Assembly (NCBI RefSeq): GCF_001648155.1
Contig: NZ_CP015199.1
Coordinates: forward strand, 4,473,001 to 4,537,000
Length of the DNA: 64,000 bases
Origin: Chryseobacterium glaciei
GTDB taxonomy: Bacteria; Bacteroidota; Bacteroidia; Flavobacteriales; Weeksellaceae
Reading direction: 5' to 3'
Under the pieces are notes generated by a model, which was given only the letters and a program-made list of their open reading frames with translations, was not told where the DNA came from and made no database searches. The translations under genes and the position numbers were made by a program. Shown one piece after another: positions 31,681-39,164 of the stretch (its first letter is position 1; each line of letters opens with the position of its first letter).

Positions 31681-34158
31681 ATGTCACAGTTATTAATCAT
31701 AGGAGACAAAAATCCCGAAATAGGAAAGGAAACAAAATATACAATTTCTCTTGTCAATTTTGGAGGTTTATCGAATAACATCAATGTTTTTAACCCTATT
31801 TCAGAAATTCCACAATGGCAAATTCTTGTTTTGGAACATGGAAAATGGCGCAAAACATCTGAAAATACCAAACAGGGGGAAAGCGTATCTTATACTTTCA
31901 AACAAAGCAGTCTTTCAAGAGAAGGAATAAAGCTTGTTGTTACAAAAGGAAACGATAAGGGAGAATTAATTATCAAAACTAAAAGAGCCGGACAACCTAA
32001 AATTCTAAAAGTTGATCTTCTGGATGTTAATTATAATAAGGTCACAAAACCTTTGCATTATTTTGATACCCTGATTGCAAAAGCTCAGTGCACAGATATG
32101 GAAGGTGAAAAGCTTCATTTTACACTTTGGGAAGATGATGCCTTAAAAGAGGGACACAACAAAATTAATGAGATCAATAAAATAAATCCGATCCCAATTT
32201 CTGCAACCGTAAAAAGAGGTAAGGCAGAAGCAAGATTCAATATGGCTTTTTATACGCAGGCATCGATGATTGCCAATATGCAATTAGCCAAAGGTGATAA
32301 AAGTGAGGGTAAAAATCATGAATATTATGTAACAGCAGATTATTATGGGAAACTTGAAGCCAGTAACAATATAAATATCGCAAATCCTGATTTCAGTAAT
32401 CCGATACAAAAGGCTTTTGATCTTAAATATCCCGACAAAACGCCACAAAAACCAAAGGTAAATAAACGTCCTACTCCACCTCCACCTGCGCCAAAGAAGG
32501 ATACCTACAAAACACCTATAACTCCAAAGGCAAAAACTAAGGCTCCTGATCCAAAAGGAAAAATTATAAGTGTTGAGTTCGTAGATTTTTTGGGAAAACC
32601 TTACCAAAACATGAAGTTTGGAACACAGGTAAAAGCCAAAATCATTTCCAAAGACATGAAAGGAAAAACCATAAAACTGAAAATATGGGAAGATGATATT
32701 TCTGATCAATTGGTTTATGAGAATAATTATGTTTTAGGTGGGGATGAAAGTTATGCAACGCTTAATCTCACCAATGAAATTCGCAAAAAAGGTGATGATT
32801 TTAAAGAAGGCAGTGAACAGGAATATTTTTTAGAGATAGAATATGCAGGGCAAAGTGTAGATTCTGAGGTGATTAATGTGAATGATTCTGCGCCTAAGAT
32901 TAAAGTGGAGACTAGGGTGAGTACTTCGGGGGTGAAGGCTAAAAAAGCAGATCAGAAAAAAGAGGAAAAAGTTTGTGAATGTGAAGCTAGAGTTAGAGCG
33001 TTTATGAGGATGTTAAGGGTAGGTGAAGGAACAGGAGAATTAATAAAATCTTCTGTTTACAATAAAGAAACTAAAAAAATGGAAGAGGCATATATTTCTC
33101 ATAATTTTCAACGTGGTTATAGCACCGCTTTTGGAGGAAATAAAATCACAGATTTTAGTTCACATCCTCAAAAAATGTATGGAGATTCAAGTGCTGCAGG
33201 AGCTTATCAAGTTATGAGATATACTTGGTGGTGGATGAATGGAGAAGAACTAGATGATAATAATAAAAAAACTGGAAAATATGTTGCAGAACATGATTAC
33301 ATAAAAAAATACAAAATTTTAGATTACTCTCCTGAATCTCAAGATAAAGTATGCCTTGCTATAATGAAAGCTCAACGTCCTAATCTAATAAAAAAAGTAA
33401 TTAACAATAATATAGAAAATTCAATTCAAAGTGAAGCTTGTTTTATATGGGCCAGTTTACCTGAAATGGATGACAAAAGCCATTATAAATTTAAAGGTAA
33501 ACGTCAGCCAGCAACAAAATTAAAAATATGTATAGAACATTATAATAAATTTTTGCAAGAAGAATTACAAGGTATTAGTAATTTACACTTAAAAAAGGGA
33601 TTTTTAAAGGAGTTTGGTTATGATTGTTGTGGGGAATCTGTAAAAACATCTGAAATAATTTCAAAATGCAAATGTCAAAAGCCACATTATAATATAGCTA
33701 AACCAGAATTATGGATTACACAAAAACCTAGTGAATGTTGGGCTGCAAGTGTTGAAATTCTAAAAAATTATGGCGTAATTGGGGGCTCTAGAGCAAATTG
33801 TATAATTATAGCAAATCAAGATGGTAAAAACTTATCATCAGTAAATGCTAATTCAGGAATTGATTATATTGACTCTCAATTAAAAATAGGTAAACCAGTA
33901 GTTGTTGGACTTGATGATAACTTAAGACAAACTTCATATAATGCACATAAAGCAACAGATCATTTTTTCGTAATAGTAGGTTCTGGATGCGAAAATGGGA
34001 AAAGATATTACACCTTTTTTGATGTTGGTTCTAAAACAAGAGATGCTGGAACAAGTTCAAATAACAAAATGTTTATAAATGAAAATCTGCTCATAGAAGG
34101 TAAAAGTAATGGAGGTCGACATAATTATACAATCACAGAAGTAAGAAAAAATAATTAA
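31681..34158 (+). CDS. Candidate delivered cell-wall hydrolase: Ig-like repeats, GH104-like muramidase, papain-like domain
   Basis: 825 residues, no signal peptide. Residues 1-245 and 293-405 hold related beta-sandwich repeats (compare KLHFTLWEDDALKEGHN with TIKLKIWEDDISDQLVY), joined by a Pro/Lys linker at 253-292 (KRPTPPPPAPKKD). Residues 432-625 resemble phage lambda endolysin: FMRMLRVGEGT with the likely catalytic E449, ITDFSSHPQK, SAAGAYQVMRYTWWW, DYSPESQDKVCLA and CFIWASLPE. Residues 670-825 look like a papain-like cysteine hydrolase: C686 in KPSECWAAS, H761 in KATDHFFVIVG, D781 in TFFDVGS. The layout is a delivery module followed by two peptidoglycan-active domains. GC content drops near residue 430. 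A lipoprotein gene follows after 4 bases. Confidence 0.8.
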   Translation: MSQLLIIGDKNPEIGKETKYTISLVNFGGLSNNINVFNPISEIPQWQILVLEHGKWRKTSENTKQGESVSYTFKQSSLSREGIKLVVTKGNDKGELIIKTKRAGQPKILKVDLLDVNYNKVTKPLHYFDTLIAKAQCTDMEGEKLHFTLWEDDALKEGHNKINEINKINPIPISATVKRGKAEARFNMAFYTQASMIANMQLAKGDKSEGKNHEYYVTADYYGKLEASNNINIANPDFSNPIQKAFDLKYPDKTPQKPKVNKRPTPPPPAPKKDTYKTPITPKAKTKAPDPKGKIISVEFVDFLGKPYQNMKFGTQVKAKIISKDMKGKTIKLKIWEDDISDQLVYENNYVLGGDESYATLNLTNEIRKKGDDFKEGSEQEYFLEIEYAGQSVDSEVINVNDSAPKIKVETRVSTSGVKAKKADQKKEEKVCECEARVRAFMRMLRVGEGTGELIKSSVYNKETKKMEEAYISHNFQRGYSTAFGGNKITDFSSHPQKMYGDSSAAGAYQVMRYTWWWMNGEELDDNNKKTGKYVAEHDYIKKYKILDYSPESQDKVCLAIMKAQRPNLIKKVINNNIENSIQSEACFIWASLPEMDDKSHYKFKGKRQPATKLKICIEHYNKFLQEELQGISNLHLKKGFLKEFGYDCCGESVKTSEIISKCKCQKPHYNIAKPELWITQKPSECWAASVEILKNYGVIGGSRANCIIIANQDGKNLSSVNANSGIDYIDSQLKIGKPVVVGLDDNLRQTSYNAHKATDHFFVIVGSGCENGKRYYTFFDVGSKTRDAGTSSNNKMFINENLLIEGKSNGGRHNYTITEVRKNN

Positions 34159-34162
34159 AACT

Positions 34163-34999
34163 ATGCTACAAAAAAAAATACAATTTCTTTTTATATTATT
34201 TGTCACTTTTATTTCATGTCAAAAAAAAGAAATAATTCAAAATAAAAGTAACGAAACACTTCAAGGACACACTTTTTTAAGAGTTACTCAAAACAAATCT
34301 GGAAACAATTTATTCAAGCCATGTGATGCGGAAATAGAAACTTATAAATTTTATAAAGATTCAATCTATCATAATATGGGACAAGAGTCCGATATGATAA
34401 CAAAAATTCAGATTTCAAATAACAATCAAAAAATTTCATATAAAGGCTTTAATACTAATACCAATGATTATGAAAGTATTAGTATTGAAAAGATAGAACC
34501 ATTCTACTTGAAAATAAATAACGAATTATTTATTGATGAATTATATAAATCTAAAATTAAATTAATAAAAGAAAATAATTGCGATGATGATGAGATTACT
34601 AAATCAATTGATTATTCTATAAATGGTCGTTGGAAAATAAACTGTGGAGAAGGCATTGCTAGTATGACTGTTCAGAATAAAAATGCATCATTGATTGTTC
34701 TAGCAAACCAAATATACATTGAAATGACTGAAACAAAAAGATATGATTTTGAAAAAGGAATTGCTTATAAGTTAAAAGAAATACCTGAAGATTTGGGGAC
34801 TTATGGAATTAAACTAGATTGGAAGGAATATATAAATGATAAGCCTATTGCGTACGTAAAAGTCATCGATGAAAATACTATAAATTTCTATTGGTATGGC
34901 TTCTATAACAATAAAACTAATAAAAGAGAAATGACAGAATGTCAATTTAATCAAGATAGCAATAATAAAGATTTAATACTAAAAAAATGTAATGAATAG
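34163..34999 (+). CDS. Lipoprotein, candidate immunity protein 1
   Basis: A 278-residue lipoprotein with signal peptide MLQKKIQFLFILFVTFIS and lipobox cysteine C19 followed by QKKE. The body is hydrophilic and beta-rich. A C-terminal unit beginning NGRWKINCGEGIASMTVQNK recalls the opening of the W-G-Y units in the two following lipoproteins. It starts 4 bases after the effector stop, the position expected for a cognate immunity gene. A periplasmic lipoprotein is where protection from a peptidoglycan hydrolase would be needed. The sequence is very AT-rich, like the effector's enzymatic half. I know no family for it; the immunity role is inference. Confidence 0.75.
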   Translation: MLQKKIQFLFILFVTFISCQKKEIIQNKSNETLQGHTFLRVTQNKSGNNLFKPCDAEIETYKFYKDSIYHNMGQESDMITKIQISNNNQKISYKGFNTNTNDYESISIEKIEPFYLKINNELFIDELYKSKIKLIKENNCDDDEITKSIDYSINGRWKINCGEGIASMTVQNKNASLIVLANQIYIEMTETKRYDFEKGIAYKLKEIPEDLGTYGIKLDWKEYINDKPIAYVKVIDENTINFYWYGFYNNKTNKREMTECQFNQDSNNKDLILKKCNE

Positions 35000-35077
35000 A
35001 AATCTAATATCAAGTTAGAATGATCTAAAAATAATTAATACTTAAATTATACAAAAAAATGGGATTAAATTATCATT

Positions 35078-36221
35078 ATGAAAAGAATAATATTACTATA
35101 TACTTTATTGGGATTAATTTATAGTTTCACTCTTGTAAGTTGCCAAAAAAAAAGAACAAATATCTACCAATAATAAAAATCAAAAAATAGACTTAAAAAA
35201 TTATTTAAAAATTCCGGTAGACACGGATATTAGTTTATTAATTGGTGAATTAGTCTCTAATAATGAGAATATTAATGAAAATTTTAAAATTATAAAAAAA
35301 AGAGATACAATATATCTTACAAAACAATTTTTAGAATCAGATAATATTGATGGTAAAAAATTAATATTAGAAAGTAATCACAAGTTTAGCATAACTACTA
35401 AATATGATGTTGGCTATAATTTTTCTGGCGATGAAAAAACCTCAAATTATTTGCCTATCAATCATGTTATACAACAAGATATCTATTCTAATTTAACTAT
35501 TCCATCTTTTGATAAAATATATCATAATGATACGTTTCAAAAGTTTGAGAAATTAAACAAGCAAGAGATTTATGAGGAATCATTCAATACTTTTCTAAAA
35601 TATTATGAAAGTAAGTCTGAAAATGAATTAAAGTCTTGCTGTCCTTCTGATTTTAAAAATTATCAAACAATAAAAGATATTGATCCTAAAAATATTTATC
35701 AATTAGATTTAGTCAAAGACTTAATTACCTATCCCGATTATAAATCTATAACTATAGATTTAAAAGATATAAATACAAATAAAAATTATGTAGTTAAGTT
35801 TATAAAAGAAGAAAATAAGTTACAAGACAATTTAAATCAGATAAATAACGCTTTAAATAATAGTAATCAATCTTCAAGCTGGGAAGGAATTTATTGGCTA
35901 TATCCATATAACCTTGATAGTAAAAAAATAGGTAATTACTACATAAATATTTTTAATCAAAATAAGGAATTTGGTTTTAGTGGTGATGGTGAATTTAATT
36001 ATAAAATCAGCACTAAAATAATTGATAATAATAAACTCTATATTTTTGATTTAAATAGCCAGTCTTCAAATCCTCTAGCTATTATTTATAAAAATCAGAA
36101 TAAATACTATTTAAAAAGTAGTGTAATTAAAATAGAACGCTCTGATTTAAAAGAAACTCAAAATGGTTACCCAATAAATTGGGCAAAGTCAAGTGATGAC
36201 GTACCAGATTCTCCACAATAA
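35078..36221 (+). pseudogene. Lipoprotein, candidate immunity protein 2, frameshifted in an A9 tract
   Basis: ATG at 35078 gives MKRIILLYTLLGLIYSFTLV then SCQKK, a lipoprotein signal with the cysteine encoded at 35141-35143. The frame stops soon after a run of nine A (35145-35153). With eight A it would read on as CQKKEQISTNNKNQK and stay open to 36221, about 380 residues. It would end in an unbroken WEGIYWLYPYNLDSKKIGNY domain. The downstream part is intact over 1 kb, so the defect is recent, a sequencing or assembly error, or a slippage switch. Context and composition match its two lipoprotein neighbours. Confidence 0.8.
35145..35153 (+). repeat. A9 homopolymer tract (possible slippage site)
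   Basis: Nine A residues directly after the lipobox cysteine codon. Loss of one A restores a continuous reading frame of about 380 codons. Such tracts can slip during replication or transcription. Confidence 0.7.
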
Positions 36222-36228
36222 TCAAAGG

Positions 36229-37188
36229 ATGAAAAATTTAATAATTATATTATGCTTATTAAGTATATTTTCTTGCAAGAAAGTGCAAGAAAATTTTAAT
36301 CCAAATACAAGCACAAAAAAAATTACTTTAAATAAAGAATGGCAAGGAGATTCATTAATTTCAGATTTGAATTTTATAAACTCAATTGATAGTACTTGTA
36401 AATTAAATGATGGTTTTTTTGAACGTTCTGATAAGCAAATAAAAGATGATAATTTAAAATGTGCTTTGTCAAAAATCAAATTTGATTATCAAAAATTAAG
36501 CTCTTTAAATTTCATAGCTTCTTTAGGGAGTATAAATTCTACAACAACACTTTTCATTAAAACCACAAAACCTAGTAATACTGAAAATACAGATATATAT
36601 CATCAAGCAACATTATATGTTGAAATTAATAAAAAGATTACTGATTCTATTGTCATTTATAATTCAATAAATTTTTCTGAAGCTCTAACCGTAAGAGAAA
36701 GAAATTACTATGTTGATAAAGATAATATCTACATACTTGATATAGCCGAAGATGAATCTGGAGCAAATGTAGAAAAATGGTCACAAAGCAAGATAAATTC
36801 ATCAGGAAAAATAATTTCTGTAAAACAAAAAATATTTCCCAAGGATGATTCCTACAAAATCAAAGAGTCTAAAGATAATTTATGGAATGGAACTTATTAT
36901 TTTGAAGCATCGAATAGAGATAATGTAAAAACGGTTTTTGACATTACAATAAATTCGTTAGATGATATTTCACTAAATGTTACTGAAGAAGGTATAAAGA
37001 ATAAATATTCAAATATAAAAGCAGAAAAAGTTGATAATGGGAAAATCAAAATAAATTATGATACATCTTCAGATGATATGGGAACAATATATATTGAAAG
37101 ATCTGATAATGAATTTTATATTTCAGGAAACCCTATATATTTTATCAATTTAGGGAATAATAAAATGCCTTTAAAAAAGATAAAATGA
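36229..37188 (+). CDS. Lipoprotein, candidate immunity protein 3
   Basis: From ATG at 36229 the protein has 319 residues with signal peptide MKNLIIILCLLSIFS and lipobox cysteine C16 (then KKVQENF). The upstream in-frame ATG at 36193 lies inside the previous gene and would put 12 polar residues before the signal peptide, so I reject it. The C-terminal part starts DNLWNGTYYFEASNRDNVKT, matching the WEGIYWLYPY unit of the previous lipoprotein, and ends in VYIERSD-like and ISGNPIYFINLG segments. It is AT-rich like its neighbours. A role as extra immunity or decoy protein for related effectors is inferred from position. Confidence 0.75.
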   Translation: MKNLIIILCLLSIFSCKKVQENFNPNTSTKKITLNKEWQGDSLISDLNFINSIDSTCKLNDGFFERSDKQIKDDNLKCALSKIKFDYQKLSSLNFIASLGSINSTTTLFIKTTKPSNTENTDIYHQATLYVEINKKITDSIVIYNSINFSEALTVRERNYYVDKDNIYILDIAEDESGANVEKWSQSKINSSGKIISVKQKIFPKDDSYKIKESKDNLWNGTYYFEASNRDNVKTVFDITINSLDDISLNVTEEGIKNKYSNIKAEKVDNGKIKINYDTSSDDMGTIYIERSDNEFYISGNPIYFINLGNNKMPLKKIK

Positions 37189-37196
37189 TTATTTTA

Positions 37197-37235
37197 ATGA
37201 GAAATATAATTTTTCTATTCGCTTTCTTTAGCTAA
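37197..37235 (+). pseudogene. Vestigial lipoprotein signal-peptide stub
   Basis: ATG at 37197 reads MRNIIFLFAFFS and then TAA where a lipobox Cys (TGC) would be expected. It follows the third lipoprotein by 8 bases. It looks like the leftover start of a fourth lipoprotein gene, though twelve residues are little evidence. Confidence 0.35.
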
Positions 37236-37250
37236 TTACTCAACAAAAAC

Positions 37251-37283
37251 AGTTTCAGCGGCACCTTTGGTGCCGCCGAAACT
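37251..37283. terminator. Strong GC-rich hairpin between convergent genes
   Basis: AGTTTC-a-GCGGCACC-ttt-GGTGCCGC-c-GAAACT is a 14-bp stem with one mismatch, by far the most GC-rich hairpin in the region. On the minus strand it is followed by GTTTTTGTTG, fitting the end of the GH30 transcript. It also closes the plus-strand lipoprotein cluster. Confidence 0.8.
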
Positions 37284-37305
37284 TAATAAAAATGTTAATA
37301 TAATG

Positions 37306-38745
37306 TTATAAAATTACGGTCTGTATAGAGTGCGCAGGTGCAGATAGCTTGGCCGACATTCCTTCGATCCAAAGATTGGTATCGATATCATTATCGGAAT
37401 CATTCATAATTACGGTAACTAGCTGTCCATTTTCATTCATGAAAGTTGTTGAGGTTAGAGCAGCTCTGTTGGATGAACTTCCAATTCTTTGCGCATTTGG
37501 CTTAATGAATTTGGAAACGTGGCCTACATAATAATATTCATAGGTATAATGAACTTCCCCTGTTTTTGTATCCGCGATGATTGGAGCAAAACAGAAATTC
37601 CCAACATGGTTTGGTCCACCGGTTTCGTCTAGAAGAACGTTCCAATCGGTCCATAAAGCAGTTCCTTTGTTGAAATCATTGATCATATTTTTTCCGTACA
37701 ATTCGCCTAAACTTACATCGTAAATTTTAGACATGTCAAATTGCTCTTTGCAACCTTCTGTAAAAGCCAGAAATTTATCCGGAAAAGCCCTTTGAGTTTC
37801 AATTAAATTATCAAAAAGCTGTGTTTTGTTATTCCATGTTTCGTACCAGTGGTAACCGATTCCTGATGCATATTTTGACGTTTCAGGATCGCTTAATGTT
37901 GTTGTTGCTCTTTGGTAGATCAAATCACGGTTATGATCCCAGATCATTACTTTTTTATCTTTAAATCCGTTTTTCCAAAGAGTTGGGCCTAAATTATTTT
38001 TCAGGAACTCCCCTTCTTCTTCAGCGGTGTAAATACAAGATTCCCAGCTTTGCGTTGCCATCGGTTCGTTTTGAACGGTCAATCCCCAAACATTAATTCC
38101 TCTTTTTTCGTATTCTTTGATGAATTTTACATAATAATCTGCCCAGGTTTGATAGAAACTATTTTCCAATCTACCTCCTTTCAACATGCTTTTATTAGAT
38201 TTCATCCAAGCGGGTGGACTCCACGGAGAAAAATAGAACGTAAAATCTTTTCCAATTGCCTTTTGAGCTTCTTTAATTAATGGAATTTTATACTTTTCGT
38301 CGTGCGCAACATTGAATGATTTTAATGAATTATCATTCTCAGTCACATACGTATAAGAATCGCTTGAGAAGTCACACGAATTCATATTGGTACGAACAAC
38401 CGTGTATCCCAACCCATTTTTCCCATAATAAGCCTCAAGAATTTCTTTCTGCTTATTTTTTGGAAGTTTATAAAAAGTTTCGGCCGATGCATCGGTAATA
38501 GCACCTCCGATTCCTATTAATTTTTGATATTTAAAATCAGGATCTACAAAAACACAGGCATCAGTTTCTTTTGGCTGATCCATCTTTTCGAATTTCACCG
38601 TTCCTTTATCAACCATTTTTTCGTTGGTCTTAGAATTGGTGAAAATTACTTTCGCTGTTTTTCCTGCATTTTTTTTCCAGTAATTCTGAGCATTTGCATT
38701 AAAAAAAGCTCCCACTACAAAACAACTTACTACTAGTTTCTTCAT
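37306..38745 (-). CDS. GH30 glycoside hydrolase (glucosylceramidase/beta-1,6-glucanase-like), exported
   Basis: A 479-residue enzyme with signal peptide ...FFNANAQ. The family GH30 core is a (beta/alpha)8 barrel with FKYQKLIGIGGAITDASAET, YFSPWSPPAWMKSN, the acid/base glutamate E227 in LTVQNEPMATQ, and the nucleophile E330 in FLAFTEGC. A small beta domain follows, with YYVGHVSKFIKPNAQRIGSS. The relation to SusC/D and GH3 genes just upstream suggests beta-1,6-glucan or a related beta-glucoside as substrate. It is separated from the GH3 gene by about 420 bases with a palindromic element, so it may have its own promoter. Confidence 0.9.
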   Translation of the reverse strand: MKKLVVSCFVVGAFFNANAQNYWKKNAGKTAKVIFTNSKTNEKMVDKGTVKFEKMDQPKETDACVFVDPDFKYQKLIGIGGAITDASAETFYKLPKNKQKEILEAYYGKNGLGYTVVRTNMNSCDFSSDSYTYVTENDNSLKSFNVAHDEKYKIPLIKEAQKAIGKDFTFYFSPWSPPAWMKSNKSMLKGGRLENSFYQTWADYYVKFIKEYEKRGINVWGLTVQNEPMATQSWESCIYTAEEEGEFLKNNLGPTLWKNGFKDKKVMIWDHNRDLIYQRATTTLSDPETSKYASGIGYHWYETWNNKTQLFDNLIETQRAFPDKFLAFTEGCKEQFDMSKIYDVSLGELYGKNMINDFNKGTALWTDWNVLLDETGGPNHVGNFCFAPIIADTKTGEVHYTYEYYYVGHVSKFIKPNAQRIGSSSNRAALTSTTFMNENGQLVTVIMNDSDNDIDTNLWIEGMSAKLSAPAHSIQTVIL

Positions 38746-39164
38746 AATTTCTTTCTATTTTATGGAGAGAAAATCACTCTCGTTTCATTATTTATTTTGA
38801 TAAACCCTTAATCTTCTTTTTTTAACGCAAAGTTTTATTTAAATAAATATAATTTTGAGGGAGCAAAGAGTTGCGACAAGTCGCTGATTAAGCATAACTA
38901 TAAAACGTACGCTTCAACTAATCAACTTTGTTGATTTTCTTTGCCTCCTTAAAGTCAATAATCCTTTTAAATAAATCTTTGCGTTAAAATTTTTAGATTA
39001 AATTCTATTAATATATTTTCAAAGTTTATCATGCTGGAAGCATCTCTACAAAAAATTATTTAGATTCTTTCAAGAATGACAAAAATTGCGTTTGCTTAAA
39101 AAACTCACGTCTTTTACCACCAAAAGCAGGTTTCATCCCGCTCTCAGTTTTTGTAAACTAATAT
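38746..39164. other. Intergenic region with repetitive DNA
   Basis: Holds the palindromic 170-bp element at 38820-38989. A second repeat-like stretch lies around 39028-39085 (catgctggaagcatctctac and tagattctttcaagaatgac), a style of sequence scattered between genes in Flavobacteriia. No ORF is supported. Confidence 0.6.
38820..38989. repeat. MITE-like palindromic element, 170 bp
   Basis: The first 24 bases (start ttttaacgcaaagtttta) and the last 24 bases are inverted repeats with a single mismatch. Smaller hairpins lie inside: gcgac-aa-gtcgc (38873-38884) and aatcaac-ttt-gttgatt (38920-38936). No coding capacity. A long AT-rich flank hides any target duplication. It looks like a non-autonomous mobile element or a structured intergenic repeat. 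Confidence 0.7.

Noticed and set aside
35451..36221. Separate gene starting at TTG 35451
   Set aside because: The frame is open far upstream, to the A9 tract after a lipoprotein signal; it is better read as the body of one frameshifted lipoprotein gene.
36193..36228. Upstream start for the third lipoprotein
   Set aside because: Overlaps the preceding gene and would place polar residues before a clean lipoprotein signal peptide starting at 36229.
38050..38736. Several plus-strand ORFs over the GH30 gene
   Set aside because: All are antisense to a complete GH30 enzyme with both catalytic glutamates; none shows protein-like features.
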